Source of the DNA: Elymus sibiricus
Taxonomy: Eukaryota; Streptophyta; Magnoliopsida; Poales; Poaceae
DNA length: 64,000 bases
NCBI GenBank assembly: GCA_039707655.1
Contig: CM077676.1
Coordinates: forward strand, 377,832,114 to 377,896,113
Direction: 5' to 3'
Under the pieces are notes generated by a model that was given only the letters and a program-made list of their open reading frames with translations, had not been told where the DNA came from and made no database searches. Of this stretch, positions 1 to 11,372 are shown in pieces; within the stretch, counting starts at the first letter, position 1, and each line of letters starts with the position of its first letter. The position numbers were made by a program, and so were the translations under genes.

Positions 1-1544
1 TGCGGTACAGTAGCCAGTCTGTGACGTTGCTGCGTCGGTCAAGAGTGAGTAATTACGGTCTCGCCTCCAAATTCCCAGGTCTCCGGTGGCGCGTGCTCGA
101 CCACTCGAGTGCTGGTATTGGCTACGTCTTTGACTATCGTTTCTTTGTCTGACAAATGTAGGGTAGTACTGTATGAGAATCGTATGGCTTGGCTGGCTTC
201 GTGTGAGCACAGCAGTGATGCTCCAAGGACCGACGGCATGGGGACGGCATCGGAACGCAACGCTGCCATTTTGATCGTCATGGCTCCGTTCTCGCAGCAA
301 TTCGTTCCATCCGAATCAATACACGCGTGAGAAACGACAACAGAGGTTCTCCGATTGACACCCATTTTTTTTATTTCAGCGGAGTTCGATCGATATTAAG
401 CTAAAACTGAACTTAAAAAAAAGGGTAATAATTGAGCAACTTGTGACGTTCGTTGTGCTGGTACGCACCGACCCGACTACGTAGGAGGTAAGTAGGGGAT
501 CCTTCACCTTCAGACCGCGAGAGGGCAAAACATTCCCATGTGAGGCTGTCATGTGGAGGATGCCAACTGAATCCAACGCCAACACCGGTAGATGGCAATG
601 TACTTAGTATGTATGCACACTGTGGCCTCCTGATTGCCAGTAGATGCGCCAAATAACGCGCCGCCCCTTGACTTTTGTTCCGATCGTTGTACCTTCGCGG
701 GGATTTTTCAGATCCGAACCACCCGTACTTTTCTGCTAATTCTATTTTTGTTTTGCGGGGTTGCTAATTCTATTTCTTCTGGTGTAGTATTATCATGTTT
801 TGGTTCTATCTTTTTTTTAGATGATGTTTTGGTTCTATCTGGTCCGGTGTATGCAAACCACATCTAGAAAGAGGAGTGCGATTAATTTGATTCGAAATGA
901 CGCTGGCTCTTGGACGTTCAGGTTCGGGTTGGCCGATCAAGCTTGGGCCCAGCCCAACCCAATCATAGGGTGCCACCGACCGTGTGCGAAGGAAGGAACA
1001 AGCTGCAGCAAGACTTACTGAAACTGTGTGCACAGGTGCACCATCTACCGGAACTGAGCCAGTAGTATACTCATATTAGTGCTACTACGTACTCCAGTAC
1101 ATTTCCGCTCATCGGAAAGAGAGGAAACGAAGCGCATTTTAGGCTTGCGGGTGCCAACACCGATTCCTTTCTAAAACCCCAGACAAGTGAACCAGTCGAG
1201 ACAATGGAGCTTTACACGGCGCCGATCGGCCACAGAGATGATGAAAGAAATCCGATATCTTTCCGCGACGGCGCCTTTCCCACTGGGACTGGGAGCGGCG
1301 GGCGTGGAGTCGCTGGACGAACGGGCAGGCTAGGCTCGTTGCGACCTCAACGGGAGAGTCCTTCCTTTTCTCGCATGATTACTGCTCGAAAGCAAATGCT
1401 CTTTGCGATTATTTAACTGACCAAAAGAGCATTAGGCGTGCAAAAGGCATAGATCACGGGCCGGCGCCAAAGATCCTCTCGCTTTTCTTCTGGCTGCTCC
1501 AACTCTTCGTCCGTAGCAAACGGTACTACTATCTCCGTTCTGAT
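1..1544. other. low-copy intergenic DNA, no gene seen
   Basis: Only short overlapping open frames without recognisable domains occur here. Nothing matches the repeats found elsewhere in the window. No TATA-to-ORF arrangement, RNA gene or complete mobile element was recognised. Confidence 0.6.
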
Positions 1545-2507
1545 TTATTGGTTCTTTTCGTATTTTGTGTCAAAATTTAACCATGAATTCAACTGATAAA
1601 ATGTTAAGGAAAACGCTTACCATCACCCGACGGACTGCAGCGACCACACCCGCCGCCTTCTACGCATGCCACGTGCCCTATGGGCCACAACCACTAGATT
1701 TGCAACTGGCCCATTGTTGCAAATCTTATCACCGCAACGACTGGTCTGTTGCAGACCGATGGAGACGAAGGCGAGACGGAGACGCGGTGACATCCAGATC
1801 CCACGCACGTCACCTGACGCTTCGGCATTGGCACCGACAACCGCCCACCTTGCCGGAGAGGAGGATGGCGGCGAGGTTGCGGCCGGTGTCGGGCGCGGTG
1901 GTCGCCGTTGACGCCGGCCTCAACCACGACCGTCGGCCGGAGAGGAGTATGGCGCGAGGCGACCTTTTCAGAGGTGGTGGAGTGGACGGAGGCGACACAA
2001 CCGAGGCAGCAGAGGGCGGCATCATCGCCGGAGAAGACGAGCCTGACAACGAACATGGCCGTGAGCGGGGATTTTTGTCTCTGTAACAAGCTTTTGTTGT
2101 GAAAAGACCTCCGTAGAATTTCCGCAACAAGACCTCTATTATGAAAAATTTCTGTAATTCTTTCGATTTCTGTGAAGTTTCTGGAACAAGATCTTTGTCG
2201 TGAAAATTTTCTGTGACAAGGCTTCTGTTGGAAAAAAGACTGTAACAAGACATCTGTTAAACAAAATCTGCAACTTAACCTATGTTGCAAAAAATTCTGC
2301 AACATGACCCATGTTGCGAAAAATTTCTGCAACATGATGTGTGTTGCAAACTTGTAATGGTAGATGGTGAGGCTCGGCCATTGGATTTACGGTTCGCGAG
2401 GCCATCCGCTGGCCGACGCGTAGCAGCCCCCAAATGTTAATGCATGTCATAATTTTTTTTTAATTTAATTCATGATCAAAATTTGGCACAAAATATTAAG
2501 GGACCAA
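1545..2507. mobile_element. non-autonomous DNA element with long inverted ends
   Basis: The left end (TTATTGG at 1545, TTTTGTGTCAAAATTT at 1563-1578, then CATGAATT) returns inverted at the right end (AATTCATG, AAAATTTGGCACAAAA at 2478-2493, CCAATAA at 2504-2510). This gives imperfect terminal repeats of about 50 bp. The interior is non-coding and holds a run of diverged units around GTTGCAAAAAATTTCTGCAAC between about 2080 and 2350. Long TIRs without a coding region suggest a Mutator-like non-autonomous element, but no 9-bp target duplication was found. Open frames across it, such as 1694-2335 on the minus strand, are repeat translations. Confidence 0.5.
2080..2350. repeat. diverged short tandem repeats (GTTGC-rich)
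   Basis: About ten imperfect units of 25-30 bp alternate 'gcaacaagac/catga' with 'ttgcgaaaaatttctg'. They form part of the long-TIR element and give long but meaningless open frames on the minus strand. Confidence 0.6.
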
Positions 2508-2510
2508 TAA

Positions 2511-2845
2511 GAGCATCTCCAACAGACGCGCGGTTGCGCGGCGCGCTAAATTTTTTTTGCAGCGTCAAAATAGTCTTTTTGCGCGTGGGAGCAACGAAGA
2601 GGTTTGTCAGATGCACAAAAACACGACGCCCAATCCGGTGGCCCCACCTGCAGCAGCCCAGATTTTGCAGCGCGCGCGAGCGGGCGCATCAAATACGCAG
2701 CGCACGATGCCGTTTTCTCCAGCGCGCTGAACCTTGTTTACCGCGCGTGGGATTTTAACACGCGGTCGCAGGAGCGCTAGTTTTGGTCGCGCGTTATATA
2801 GCTGTTTTTTTGCAGCGCGCGGCTTATCGTCCGTTGGAGATGGTC
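2511..2845. mobile_element. PIF/Harbinger-type MITE
   Basis: The left terminus GAGCATCTCCAAC (2511-2523) is matched inverted by GTTGGAGATGGTC at 2833-2845 (12 of 13 bases). TAA stands directly outside both ends (2508-2510 and 2846-2848), the 3-bp target duplication expected of PIF/Harbinger. The 335-bp interior is rich in CGCGC words and has no coding capacity. It sits against the right end of the neighbouring long-TIR element, so it is probably the younger insertion. Confidence 0.8.
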
Positions 2846-2848
2846 TAA

Positions 2849-3773
2849 ATCTGGACGGAAGTAGCAGAGCGGAGTTGTTTTGCAAGTTGCTGCTGCTCTG
2901 GTTGATTGATTGATGCATGGGAGGGGTGCGCAGAAGCAGTAGCACGCACACGCACATTGGCACAGTGCAGCAGGGTGGCCGGCGGGCGTCACGCGACATG
3001 GCTTTTCCTTCACGCCTTCTCCGGCCCGGGTTGGGGCCGTCGGGGACAGCCGCATCGGCATCTGTGCGTCGTGCGCCTTCCTTCTTCTCGCTCTGTCTGT
3101 AGAGCACAGTAATTAATCGCAAAACTTTAACATGTGGAGCAGTATTGTCAGTGTAGTCACCGCTCGCCGGTATTCACTACGCATCCACACACCAGCGTTC
3201 TCGAACGAATCGTATGGAAATTCTATCGTCCATAATCTGTACTACCAATACTCGTGAGTCATGTTGACTTGAGATGCACCGTCCATCCGGAAAAAAAAGA
3301 GAGATGCGCCGTCGAATCGCAAAAAAAGAAGAAGATGGGATGCACTGTAGTACATGCTTCGTACATGGCCTATTAGCACAAAGCCACAAACGTATCAGCA
3401 GCATGGAGCAGTATCACTGACATGCATGCGTGCGTGCAAAATTGCAAGCAAACATGCACAAGCTCAGCAGCAGCAGCAGCAGCACTGCACTGCTGAGACA
3501 CTATTGAGATGCTCCAAGTGGAAGCACACATGACAGGGCCCTAGTCCCAGCGTGCGCCTGACGCTGTCCTGCCCCAGCGAGGGAACACTTGGATTTGCCA
3601 TGTCTCCTCGCGTTCAGACACGCTTTGCTCTCGTCGTTCTCAAGTGAGTGAGAGAGAATATTTTCACCTGATCGATCGCCGCCGATTGATCATGATCGGC
3701 AGAACCAGTCATGACTTTTCTTTCCATGGGACAACACAACAGGATACAGTAGACTCCAAAACCCAAATGGACA
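2849..3773. other. low-copy DNA, no gene seen
   Basis: No supported gene. An AGC microsatellite lies at 3465-3484, and several CATGCA/GCATGC words occur around 3420-3460. The short open frames here have no recognisable features. Confidence 0.55.
3465..3484. repeat. (CAG)n microsatellite
   Basis: Six to seven perfect CAG units, ending in CACTGCACTGC. Confidence 0.9.
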
Positions 3774-5045
3774 CTAGTAGAACGCCCGTGCGTTGCCACG
3801 GGTCTTTTAATTTTTTTTCAGGTTACATATATATGTACTTGTATTGTTGTATAAAACTCGGTGAATTTTTGGCCTCTTCCAACAACATCGTCTTAGGACC
3901 CTTGTCGATGGATTCTTTCTGAATATCGACATAATCTATCTCCATCTCTGTCATAATATGCAAAAATAAACATGGAACAGCCGCCTGAAATCCACCTCGC
4001 GCCCTCTAGCTCAAGGCACCTCGGTGCTCGCTCCATCGCTCGTCGTAGCAAAGATAGCGCATGACCCCCTCGTCGGCCGCTTGCAGCACCGCGGCTCGAT
4101 GCACGCATCCAAAGGTCGTCGCAGCAAAAACTGGCATACGTCGCAGTACTTGATCCGTCGCCATCGTAGGAAGTGGGAAGCACTTGTCCGGCCTGCCAAC
4201 GGTCACAACACCTCAAAGATGACGAGCCCCGTCGCCGTAGCAATCTTCAACACCGGGCGTACCAAAAAACGATGACGGATGCAACAAAAACGCCGTCACC
4301 GCCGTCACGTGTCGTGGCGTCATCATGAATGGTTCCAGAAAAATCATTGCCGGTTGCAGCTTTTCGTCTTGCCGGTCCCAGCACGCCGTCATCGATGCAA
4401 GCACGTCGCTCCGCCGGTCACAGCAAAACATGCCAATGGTTCCAGCAAAAATCATTGTCGGTTGCAGCTTTTCGTCTTGTCGATCTCAACACGCCGTCAC
4501 CACCCCTGCATCACCGTCGTAGCACATCTCCCTGCCGATCCCAACAAACACATGCCGCCGGTTCCAGCAAAAATATTTGCATGTCACAGCTTTCCATCTC
4601 ACCATGCTCGTCTCCACACGCAGCTGACAGTTGTCGCTGCCGGCCGTCGAATGCATATCCACCATCTGACGGTTGCAACTTCGCTAACCGGTGGTTGTAG
4701 CTCCCGTTACTATCAGTTGCATCACGTTGTGGTGCCTCCTGGAGCAGCGCAGCTCGTGTGTTCATCCTTGCTGCCCGTCACCACAACGCCCCGCTCGCAC
4801 TTGCAGCCGGCTCGTCGCCTGCCCCCCGCATTCACACTCGCAGCTACGGCCAGCAGCGACACTGGACGAAAAGGAGAAAAAATGTGCTGCGACAGAGAGG
4901 GAGAAGACGAGAGGAACGGGAGAGAACGGATGTCTGGCGGTTTCCTCATGAGATAAGGATGAAGGAGGGGATTGAATCGCCTGGATGCGTGTGTTAGGGA
5001 GGACGGGTAGATGAGACGCGATCGGACGATTCACGGGCAACCCGG
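3774..5045. repeat. degenerate GC-rich repetitive DNA
   Basis: The segment begins near a CACTAGTAGAACGCCCGTGCG motif and ends near CGGACGATTCACGGGCAAC. Two directly repeated blocks of about 65 bp (4326-4390 and 4435-4500) share TGGTTCCAG, GGTTGCAGCTTTTCGTCTTG and CACGCCGTCA. Open frames of up to 225 codons run through it on both strands in several frames, as expected for GC-rich repeats. It resembles the GTTGC-rich element at 1545-2507 in style. I infer an old DNA-transposon relic, class unresolved. Confidence 0.4.
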
Positions 5046-6939
5046 CGCAAGCTTCCGCCGGCAGCCCGAAAGGAATCGTTTTCCTTGTGTAAAACTCGAT
5101 TAGTTACGTCAGTAGCTTCGTCAATCGACATTTTCAAAGCAACATCCGAAGCCATTGGTTTTTATATTGATCTTCAAAAGTAAACATATATTCATATATT
5201 AAATTTAAAATTTTAAGATAAGATCATATACAATATATATTAAAAATTTAAATTAAAATGGGGAATATTGAAGATTACATTTTTCTAAACCAAAAGAACT
5301 TACTTGGAATCACATGTCAACATATGAAAAATGGCATAGTATACTGAGAACAAGTTCTGCATGGTGCTCAAAATAAAACATTTTTTCATGCTAGACCCTC
5401 TATTCTATTTTGCCCGTCGTTTCACCAGGTTCAGACATAACTCTTTACAAAACAAAAGGTAGAGATATCCATTTGTCGAACCAACATCACCTTGATACAG
5501 AGGAGATCCATTGTCTCCATAGGGACAAGTCACTTTTTTCTTCCCCATCAGATGCTTGCTTGATTTCACTCGTACTACCACTTATGGTACTATGCATCAA
5601 CTTACATAAACTTCTACAGTTGTTTGCCTTTTAGAAGAACGCTACGTGAGGAATGTCATGTTCCAAGGACATTTTTCTGTTCTACCTGAACAATATTGAT
5701 GGGCAGAACTTGAGAGTTATTGCAAAAGCATGATAACATAAAACATGTTGGCATCACCATTTGGAGGGGGACTTAAGAATTGCAGGGTTCTTCCACGACT
5801 CATGCATTTTATTTTGCTAAATCACTGTTAGACCATTATATGCTGCAAGATATAGTTTGGCTGTCTCTAGAGGGCCTAAAAAGTAAATATATTCAATTAG
5901 TAAAACTTAGTACTTTATCATGGTTATTCAACTGCTTATGCTTCAAAAATCATCAATAACTATTGAAGGTACGTACTAATTTGATGGAAAATAAGTGAAA
6001 GTAAGCTCATAGAAGTATCCAACTTGAAAACTGAAGTTCCACATTCGTTTCATTGGGTCCTGCAAGCAGCCGGATTTAATTTCATCCAGCTTCATCAAGT
6101 CATTTGTTATTCGCATGTCCACCACAAACATTGATTTCTACATGCAAGAGATACACGGAATGCACGAGATACACACTCACCAAATTGTTAAAGATATGTT
6201 CCTAAATAAGCTCACTTTCACACCGTATATTTGATGGAAGAAAGAAAAACCTGCCAACATAGTAATACCTACTACAGATGAGACAAAGAAATTCTTGTGT
6301 TGGATTTGGGAACTCAATTGGGTAGTAGCCTCACAGAAATTCCAAGAAAAATGTGGTCCTCCAACTTCTTATGCATGGTAAAACAACTGATTTTGAGTGT
6401 AGAGAGCCAGCTTGTGCTGCTTGATCAAATGTTTGACAATGATACACGTTGATGCATAGCTCAAGGCCATATTCCTAGTTTCCTCTGTCAATGTGATAAC
6501 TGTAAACAATAATCGAAAGGAATAGAAATGAAACCAGCATGAAATCATGCAGTACATACCTAGTTGATCTGTACGGTTTGGCAAGAACAGTCTATAGTCC
6601 ATCGCCAAAAGAACAGTCTATAGATTTTCCTTAAGAAAAAGAACAGCCTGTAGAACTGTATTATCTTCTATTTTCACTCTTTTGATACATCATGGTAAAA
6701 AAAACAATTGCGATTACTCTCACACATTGTAGAGAGATAGTAAACCAGCAGGTTAACAAAAATCTTAATTAATACACCATGGATTATGGATTTTTTATTT
6801 GATAAAGCAACCTACCTTTAAAGGGATGACCATGAGTACGTGGAGCACCTAAATCCATTAACCATGCATCTCTAGAAAGGCATGTGTATATTCTCATCCA
6901 GCAAGATCTGGACGTGCTACACCCACAACACAGCAAGAT
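5046..6939. other. AT-rich low-copy DNA, no gene seen
   Basis: AT-rich sequence with scattered short frames and no domain-bearing ORF, RNA gene or terminal repeats. It lies downstream, in minus orientation, of the gene fragment at 6940-7300 and could hold introns or 3' flank of that relic, but this is not demonstrable. Confidence 0.5.
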
Positions 6940-7300
6940 CAGCGAGTGCCTTGGAGGAGGAGGAAGGGGGCGCCAACGTCATGGCGGTAGCGGCAGCAAG
7001 GACGGAGACATGGAGGAAGCCGGATTCTGACGTGGCCGCAGTGCCTCCCACGGCCTCGGCCACCATGTGAATCAGTTCGAGCCGGACGTGGCAGAGGCGC
7101 GGGCGTTGGTTAGCATTGGAATGCAGCGGGAAACAGTGACGGCGAGGCCGGTGTGGTCCTTGGCGGCGCAGAGCTGCGTGCAGGACTGCGCGATGAGGGG
7201 GGAAAACTTGTTGATGATGCAGAGGAGCGCCTAGAAGTGGGCTAGCGCCAGCGAGTTCTGGCCGGGGTTGGAGGTCCAGGACCGCAATGGGTGACCATGG
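6940..7300 (-). pseudogene. decayed gene fragment, unknown family
   Basis: This GC-rich island stands out from AT-rich surroundings. On the minus strand, from about 7290, a frame reads HPLRSWTSNPGQNSLALAHF, then one in-frame TAG. It continues through NKFSPLIAQSCTQLCAAKDH and SRCIPMLTNARASAT to a TGA near 7073. A shift of one base continues as LELIHMVAEAVGG and TAMTLAPPSSSSKALADLA to a stop near 6935. The composition (A, L and S rich, helical) resembles an exon of a plant protein, but I do not recognise the family. One nonsense codon and one frame change indicate a dead exon or captured fragment. Confidence 0.4.
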
Positions 7301-7518
7301 CGGCTGGGGTTAGGGCATCATATCGAGGAGGATGAGGCGGGGATGATATTGATGTGGATGGGAGATTGGGATGAGGTTGGTTTCTTTAGAAGGAAAAAAA
7401 TTGCGTGGAAGAAAACTGGGAGGACAGGACGCGCCGAGAAAAATCGGTGTATATATGGCCTTCAATTGACGGGGAGTACCAACAAACGAACGACCTATAG
7501 ACTGCCTTAAAAATTAAG

Positions 7519-8477
7519 TAGGTATATATATAATACTTTCACAATAAGATTTGTTTGTCATGTTTTACTTGTTAATTTCCTTAAAATCCATTATTTGTTT
7601 CCTGAAAATCTATTATTTGTTTCCCAAAACAAATTGCATTAATGAGAGAGATCGGTTGATTTGGATAAGTTAGGAAAAGTTAGATCCGTGATCTTTTGTA
7701 CGTTAGGAAAGTGCTGATTTTTTAAAAGAAAAGAGTGGAGAGAAAAATAAACCAATGGATTAGAAAACCAGTGGGAGGGGGTGGGACGAAGAAAAACCGG
7801 ACGAAAATAAACCGTACCAGGCTACCAAGTGCTCCATTAGGAGTAGAGATGTCATGTTTTACTTGTTAATTTCCTTAAAATCCATTATTTGTTTCCTGAA
7901 AATCTATTATTTGTTTGCCAAAACAAATTGCATTAATGAGAGAGATCGGTTGATTTGGATAAGTTAGGAAAAGTTAGATCCGTGATCTTTTGTACGTTAG
8001 GAAAGTGCTGATTTTTTAAAAGAAAAGAGTGGAGAGAAAAATAAACCAATGGATTAGAAAACCAGTGGGAGGGGGTGGGACAAAGAAAAACCGGACGAAA
8101 ATAAACCGTACCAGGCTACCAAGTGCTCCATTAGGAGTAGAGATATATATAATACTTTCACAATAAGATTTGTTTGTCATGTTTTACTTGTTAATTTCCT
8201 TAAAATCCATTATTTGTTTCCTGAAAATTTATTATTTGTTTCCCAAAACAAATTTTATTAATGAGAGAGATCGGTTGATTTGGATAAGTTAGGAAAGTTA
8301 GATCCGTGATCTTTTGTACGTTAGGAAAGTGCTGATTTTTTAAAAGAAAAGAGTGGAGAGAAAAATAAACCAATGGATTAGAAAACCAATGGGAGGGGGT
8401 GGTGGGAGGTGGGACGAAAAAAAACCGGACGAAAATAGACCGTACCAGGCTACCAAGTGCTCCATCAGGAGTAGAGA
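7519..8477. repeat. threefold ~300-bp tandem repeat
   Basis: Three nearly identical direct copies lie end to end: about 7519-7849, 7850-8142 and 8143-8477. Each runs from GTCATGTTTTACTTG to TGCTCCATTAGGAGTAGAGA. Copies 1 and 3 start with an extra ~35 bp (TATATATAATACTTTCACAA, then TAAGATTTGTTT) that copy 2 lacks. Differences between copies are a few percent. No coding region is supported; the 117-codon minus-strand frame at 8200-8553 is a translation of the third copy. Confidence 0.85.
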
Positions 8478-9574
8478 CTAGTAGAGGTAGTGGTACTACG
8501 ACATTTTTGTGGAATATTTTGTCTGTGTTTTTACCTTGGAGTTTCACATCCAAGTGGGGTATGATTTATCAGTAGCATTAAGACATTATGAAAATAGGAA
8601 TGACGTATTTTTCCCCTTTTAGAGAGAAAGTGTATTACATTCCTGATGGTCTAGTTTTGAACACTGGCTGAAAATTTCTTACCCAATTTTTTTTTGCAGG
8701 GTACACAAATATTTTATTATTGTAAAGAAATAAATTGCACGGTTGACATATTATGCTTTTAGTTATGAAACAGTACTCGTGCAAAATGAATGGCACGGTT
8801 GACGGAGTAGTGCTTTTTATAAAAAAAATGAAATAGTGGCTTTTAATAGCCATTTCCCCATCCATGCAAAATGTCAACTCAAGCAGATCGAATTTCGAAA
8901 ATCAATAACAGCCGGGGCAAACTTTAAAAAGGATAGTAGCGAAAAAGGTAGGAGTACACGTCACACGCGCATGCATGCACAATAACATGTAAAAATGCAT
9001 GATTTGCGTGCATGCATGCAAAGCTGGCCAGTCGCGCACACTTTCTCTATACATCCATGTACACGCGTCAACATGAATATCCATGGCCGGAAAAGGTTCA
9101 CTGCTTGGGCGCAAAATGCAGCGACTGGAGTGCACCGATACACCCAAATTGGCAGTGAGTACGTCCAGTTTTGACGAGGTTTGACCTAGCCGACACGGTG
9201 CGTTGGTCACCGAATGATCGTAATTTTGTCAGCGCAAAAAAAGCGTGCGAGAAATGATCAAAGGCCGCCCCCTTTTCATGAAGGATCGCATTGCACCGGC
9301 CTATGTAGATACGCAATCAGCGGCCAAAATACAACCGCATCTATGTCATGATCGACAGCACCGTGGAAGGAGGAAGAGAGTGATATGCTGCCGAGATCGG
9401 TGGACCGTCAGATCAAAATCTAGCCAATCAAAATTCAAAAGAAAACGTCAAGAAATCGAGGGAAAAGAATAGACGGATGAAGTTACTGCGTGTAGACATG
9501 CTTGGCATGTGGCAAAGGAGCAAGCTGAAGCAGCTTCGATGATCATGCACGCCGGCTTGCACGCTTACCTCTGA
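8478..9574. other. low-copy DNA, no gene seen
   Basis: No supported gene. A cluster of CATGCATGCA-type words (RY-like) lies at 8965-9025. They could be seed-type regulatory motifs, but no gene is attached to them here. Confidence 0.5.
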
Positions 9575-9723
9575 GAGCATCTACAGCCCGACTTTACAAA
9601 TCCGGCCCTTCAAACGGCACGTCTTAAATTTCATTAGTTGCATCCGAACATCTCATATTAGATTCTTAAATCCATACAAAGACATGCAAAAGGAAGTAAA
9701 CATACGTACTACGTCGATCCTAG

Positions 9724-10260
9724 CTACTCCTCGTCGGAGATCACGACGATATCCGTGCCCGGCTCCGGCAGCATGGGCGGCAGCTGCAGCTCCGGCTCCT
9801 CCGACGCCTCCGGCTGCGCCGCTCCAGCCTCCTTCTCATCTATCTCCGCGTCGAGTTCAGCGAAGAGCGCGTCCGACGCCGCCTGCTCCTGCCGGAGGAA
9901 CGCCCGGTTGGCCTCCACATAGGCCTCATCCTGGATGGACTCCAGGATGGTCTGCTGCTCAGCCATCTCCTCCGATTGGGCGACGGCGAATTCCGCCTCC
10001 GCCTGCTCCATGTTGAAGCCCGGCAGCTCCGGCTCCTCCGCGTCCTCCACCTCCATCGGCTCCGGCTGCTCCTCCTCTCCCTCCGGCTGCTCCTCCTCCT
10101 CCTCCGGCTTCGGCGAGTCTGGAGGCAGCCCAGCAGCGATGCGGGCGGCGCACGCGGCTTGTCTCGCCCGGATCTCCTGCTGGATCTCAGCCCGGCGCTC
10201 CGGCGTGAGCATAGCGTAGTACGTGATCTTCCTCCGGACCATGGCGGAGCGCCGGAGCAT
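9724..10260 (-). CDS. element-borne acidic protein, unknown function
   Basis: The 178-codon frame starts at the ATG giving MLRRSAMVRRKITYYAM; an alternative start lies six codons on. The frame is also open upstream to 10434, but that part crosses a G17 run and the TATA-like box and is unlikely to be coding. Layout: a basic N-terminus (about residues 1-40), a Pro/Glu-rich acidic stretch (PEEEEEQ, PEGEEEQPEP; about 55-85), a Glu/Ala-rich helical region (ANRAFLRQEQAASDALFAEL), and the C-terminal tail DIVVISDEE. The tail has the shape of a SUMO-interacting motif: a hydrophobic core next to acidic residues. No transposase, MYB or zinc-finger motif is visible. It is probably a captured or element-specific gene; function unknown. 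Confidence 0.55.
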   Translation of the reverse strand: MLRRSAMVRRKITYYAMLTPERRAEIQQEIRARQAACAARIAAGLPPDSPKPEEEEEQPEGEEEQPEPMEVEDAEEPELPGFNMEQAEAEFAVAQSEEMAEQQTILESIQDEAYVEANRAFLRQEQAASDALFAELDAEIDEKEAGAAQPEASEEPELQLPPMLPEPGTDIVVISDEE

Positions 10261-10284
10261 GGGCAGAGCGCCGGAGCGGGAGGA

Positions 10285-10301
10285 GGGGGGGGGGGGGGGG
10301 G
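10285..10301. repeat. G17 homopolymer
   Basis: A run of 17 G lies just upstream of the ORF start and is prone to length errors in sequencing. Confidence 0.9.
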
Positions 10302-10373
10302 AAGGTGGATGGGCTCGGACTGGCGGCGCGGAGAGGGGGGAGGTGGATGGGCTAGGGTTGAGGGACGCCGACC

Positions 10374-10383
10374 GGCTTAAATA
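10374..10383 (-). promoter_or_regulatory. TATA-like box of element ORF
   Basis: Minus-strand CTATTTAAG lies about 115 bp upstream of the chosen ATG at 10260. It supports the shorter start rather than the longer open frame. Confidence 0.45.
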
Positions 10384-10699
10384 GCCGGATTTGGCCTTGG
10401 GCGACGAGCCGGACCGGCGCCACGCGGCGTTCACACCGCGGCGACGGACGCGGCGTCCGTCGGACCGCCTGGTTTCCGGACGTTTCCGCGTGGGACCTCG
10501 CCGTCAGGCCGACGTGGCGGGCGTGCCCGGGCGTCCCCATATCCGCCCCATATTTGGGCTGGATATGAGGGGTGCCGGTCAGCCCGGGCGTTTGAGGCCC
10601 GTTTGAGGCGCCCGGCTGGATCGAAAAATCGTGACCGGTCAGTGACCCGGCAGCCTGCGCGGGCGACGAGTTTGAGGCGCCCGGCTGTAGATGCTCTTA

Positions 10700-11372
10700 G
10701 GGCATCATTACATTTGTGAACTCGCGCGTAGAGGAGAAAAGTAAGAGCAGCAGCATATTGATTAGTCGCTAAGCTACAGCTACCATGTCCTAGTTTAAAC
10801 GTACCCCTACGTGCGTGCACGTGTGTTGCATGCGTGTTATCCTTAGCTGAACTTAGCTCAGCTTGTAGTAGTAGCTAGACGCAACCAACTGTGGACCTCA
10901 TGTTTAGTTAGATGAACTGGGTGGACCTTCCTATCCAGCTTTTCACAAGGACCATCGTCTCCACGTACATTAAGCCGGAATGACAATGACATGTACCACA
11001 GTACTGATGTACCATGTGTCTGCTGTACAGGCATGCATGCGATCGATCCATATCTATCGGTATTTTAGCTGATGCATTCCGTCCCATTATATGAAAAAAC
11101 TAAGTAAATCAGCTCATGCTTTTTTTTCTCAAATGCAATACCACGCCTACTAAGAAAGTGAGTGCGTCTTTTTTTTCGAATAAAAGCGAGTGCGTCTTGT
11201 TAATTAATCACATGTTTTGCCAACGTTATGCACGTTTTGCTGGCAAGCACTGCACACTTTGCAGAAGCCCACATTTAGATCTTTCGCGCTCTTTTCCTCG
11301 TCACCTTTAACGTCTTTCAGGTTAGCAACGGCACTTGTGCCACGTCACATTTTCACGGCACGGTGCATTTAG
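10700..11372. other. low-copy DNA, no gene seen
   Basis: No supported gene or repeat. Short frames such as 11116-11310 lack features. Confidence 0.5.

Larger units (their letters stand above)
9575..10696 (-). mobile_element. Harbinger-like element carrying an ORF
   Basis: The termini GAGCATCTACAGCCCG (9575-9590) and CCGGCTGTAGATGCTC (10681-10696) are near-perfect inverted repeats. They are flanked by TGA on the left and TTA on the right, compatible with a decayed 3-bp TTA duplication. The 1.1-kb interior is dominated by one minus-strand ORF with its own TATA-like box. No transposase is present, so movement would depend on an enzyme supplied elsewhere. Confidence 0.65.

Noticed and set aside
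1694..2335. 213-codon minus-strand frame
   Set aside because: Translation of ~25-bp GTTGCAAA/TTTCTGCAAC repeats inside a DNA element; no domain.
3774..3800. Possible CACTA terminus (CACTAGTAGAACGCCCG)
   Set aside because: No partner inverted terminus, subterminal repeats or transposase nearby.
4279..4956. 225-codon plus-strand frame
   Set aside because: Runs through direct repeats in GC-rich sequence with equally long frames on other strands.
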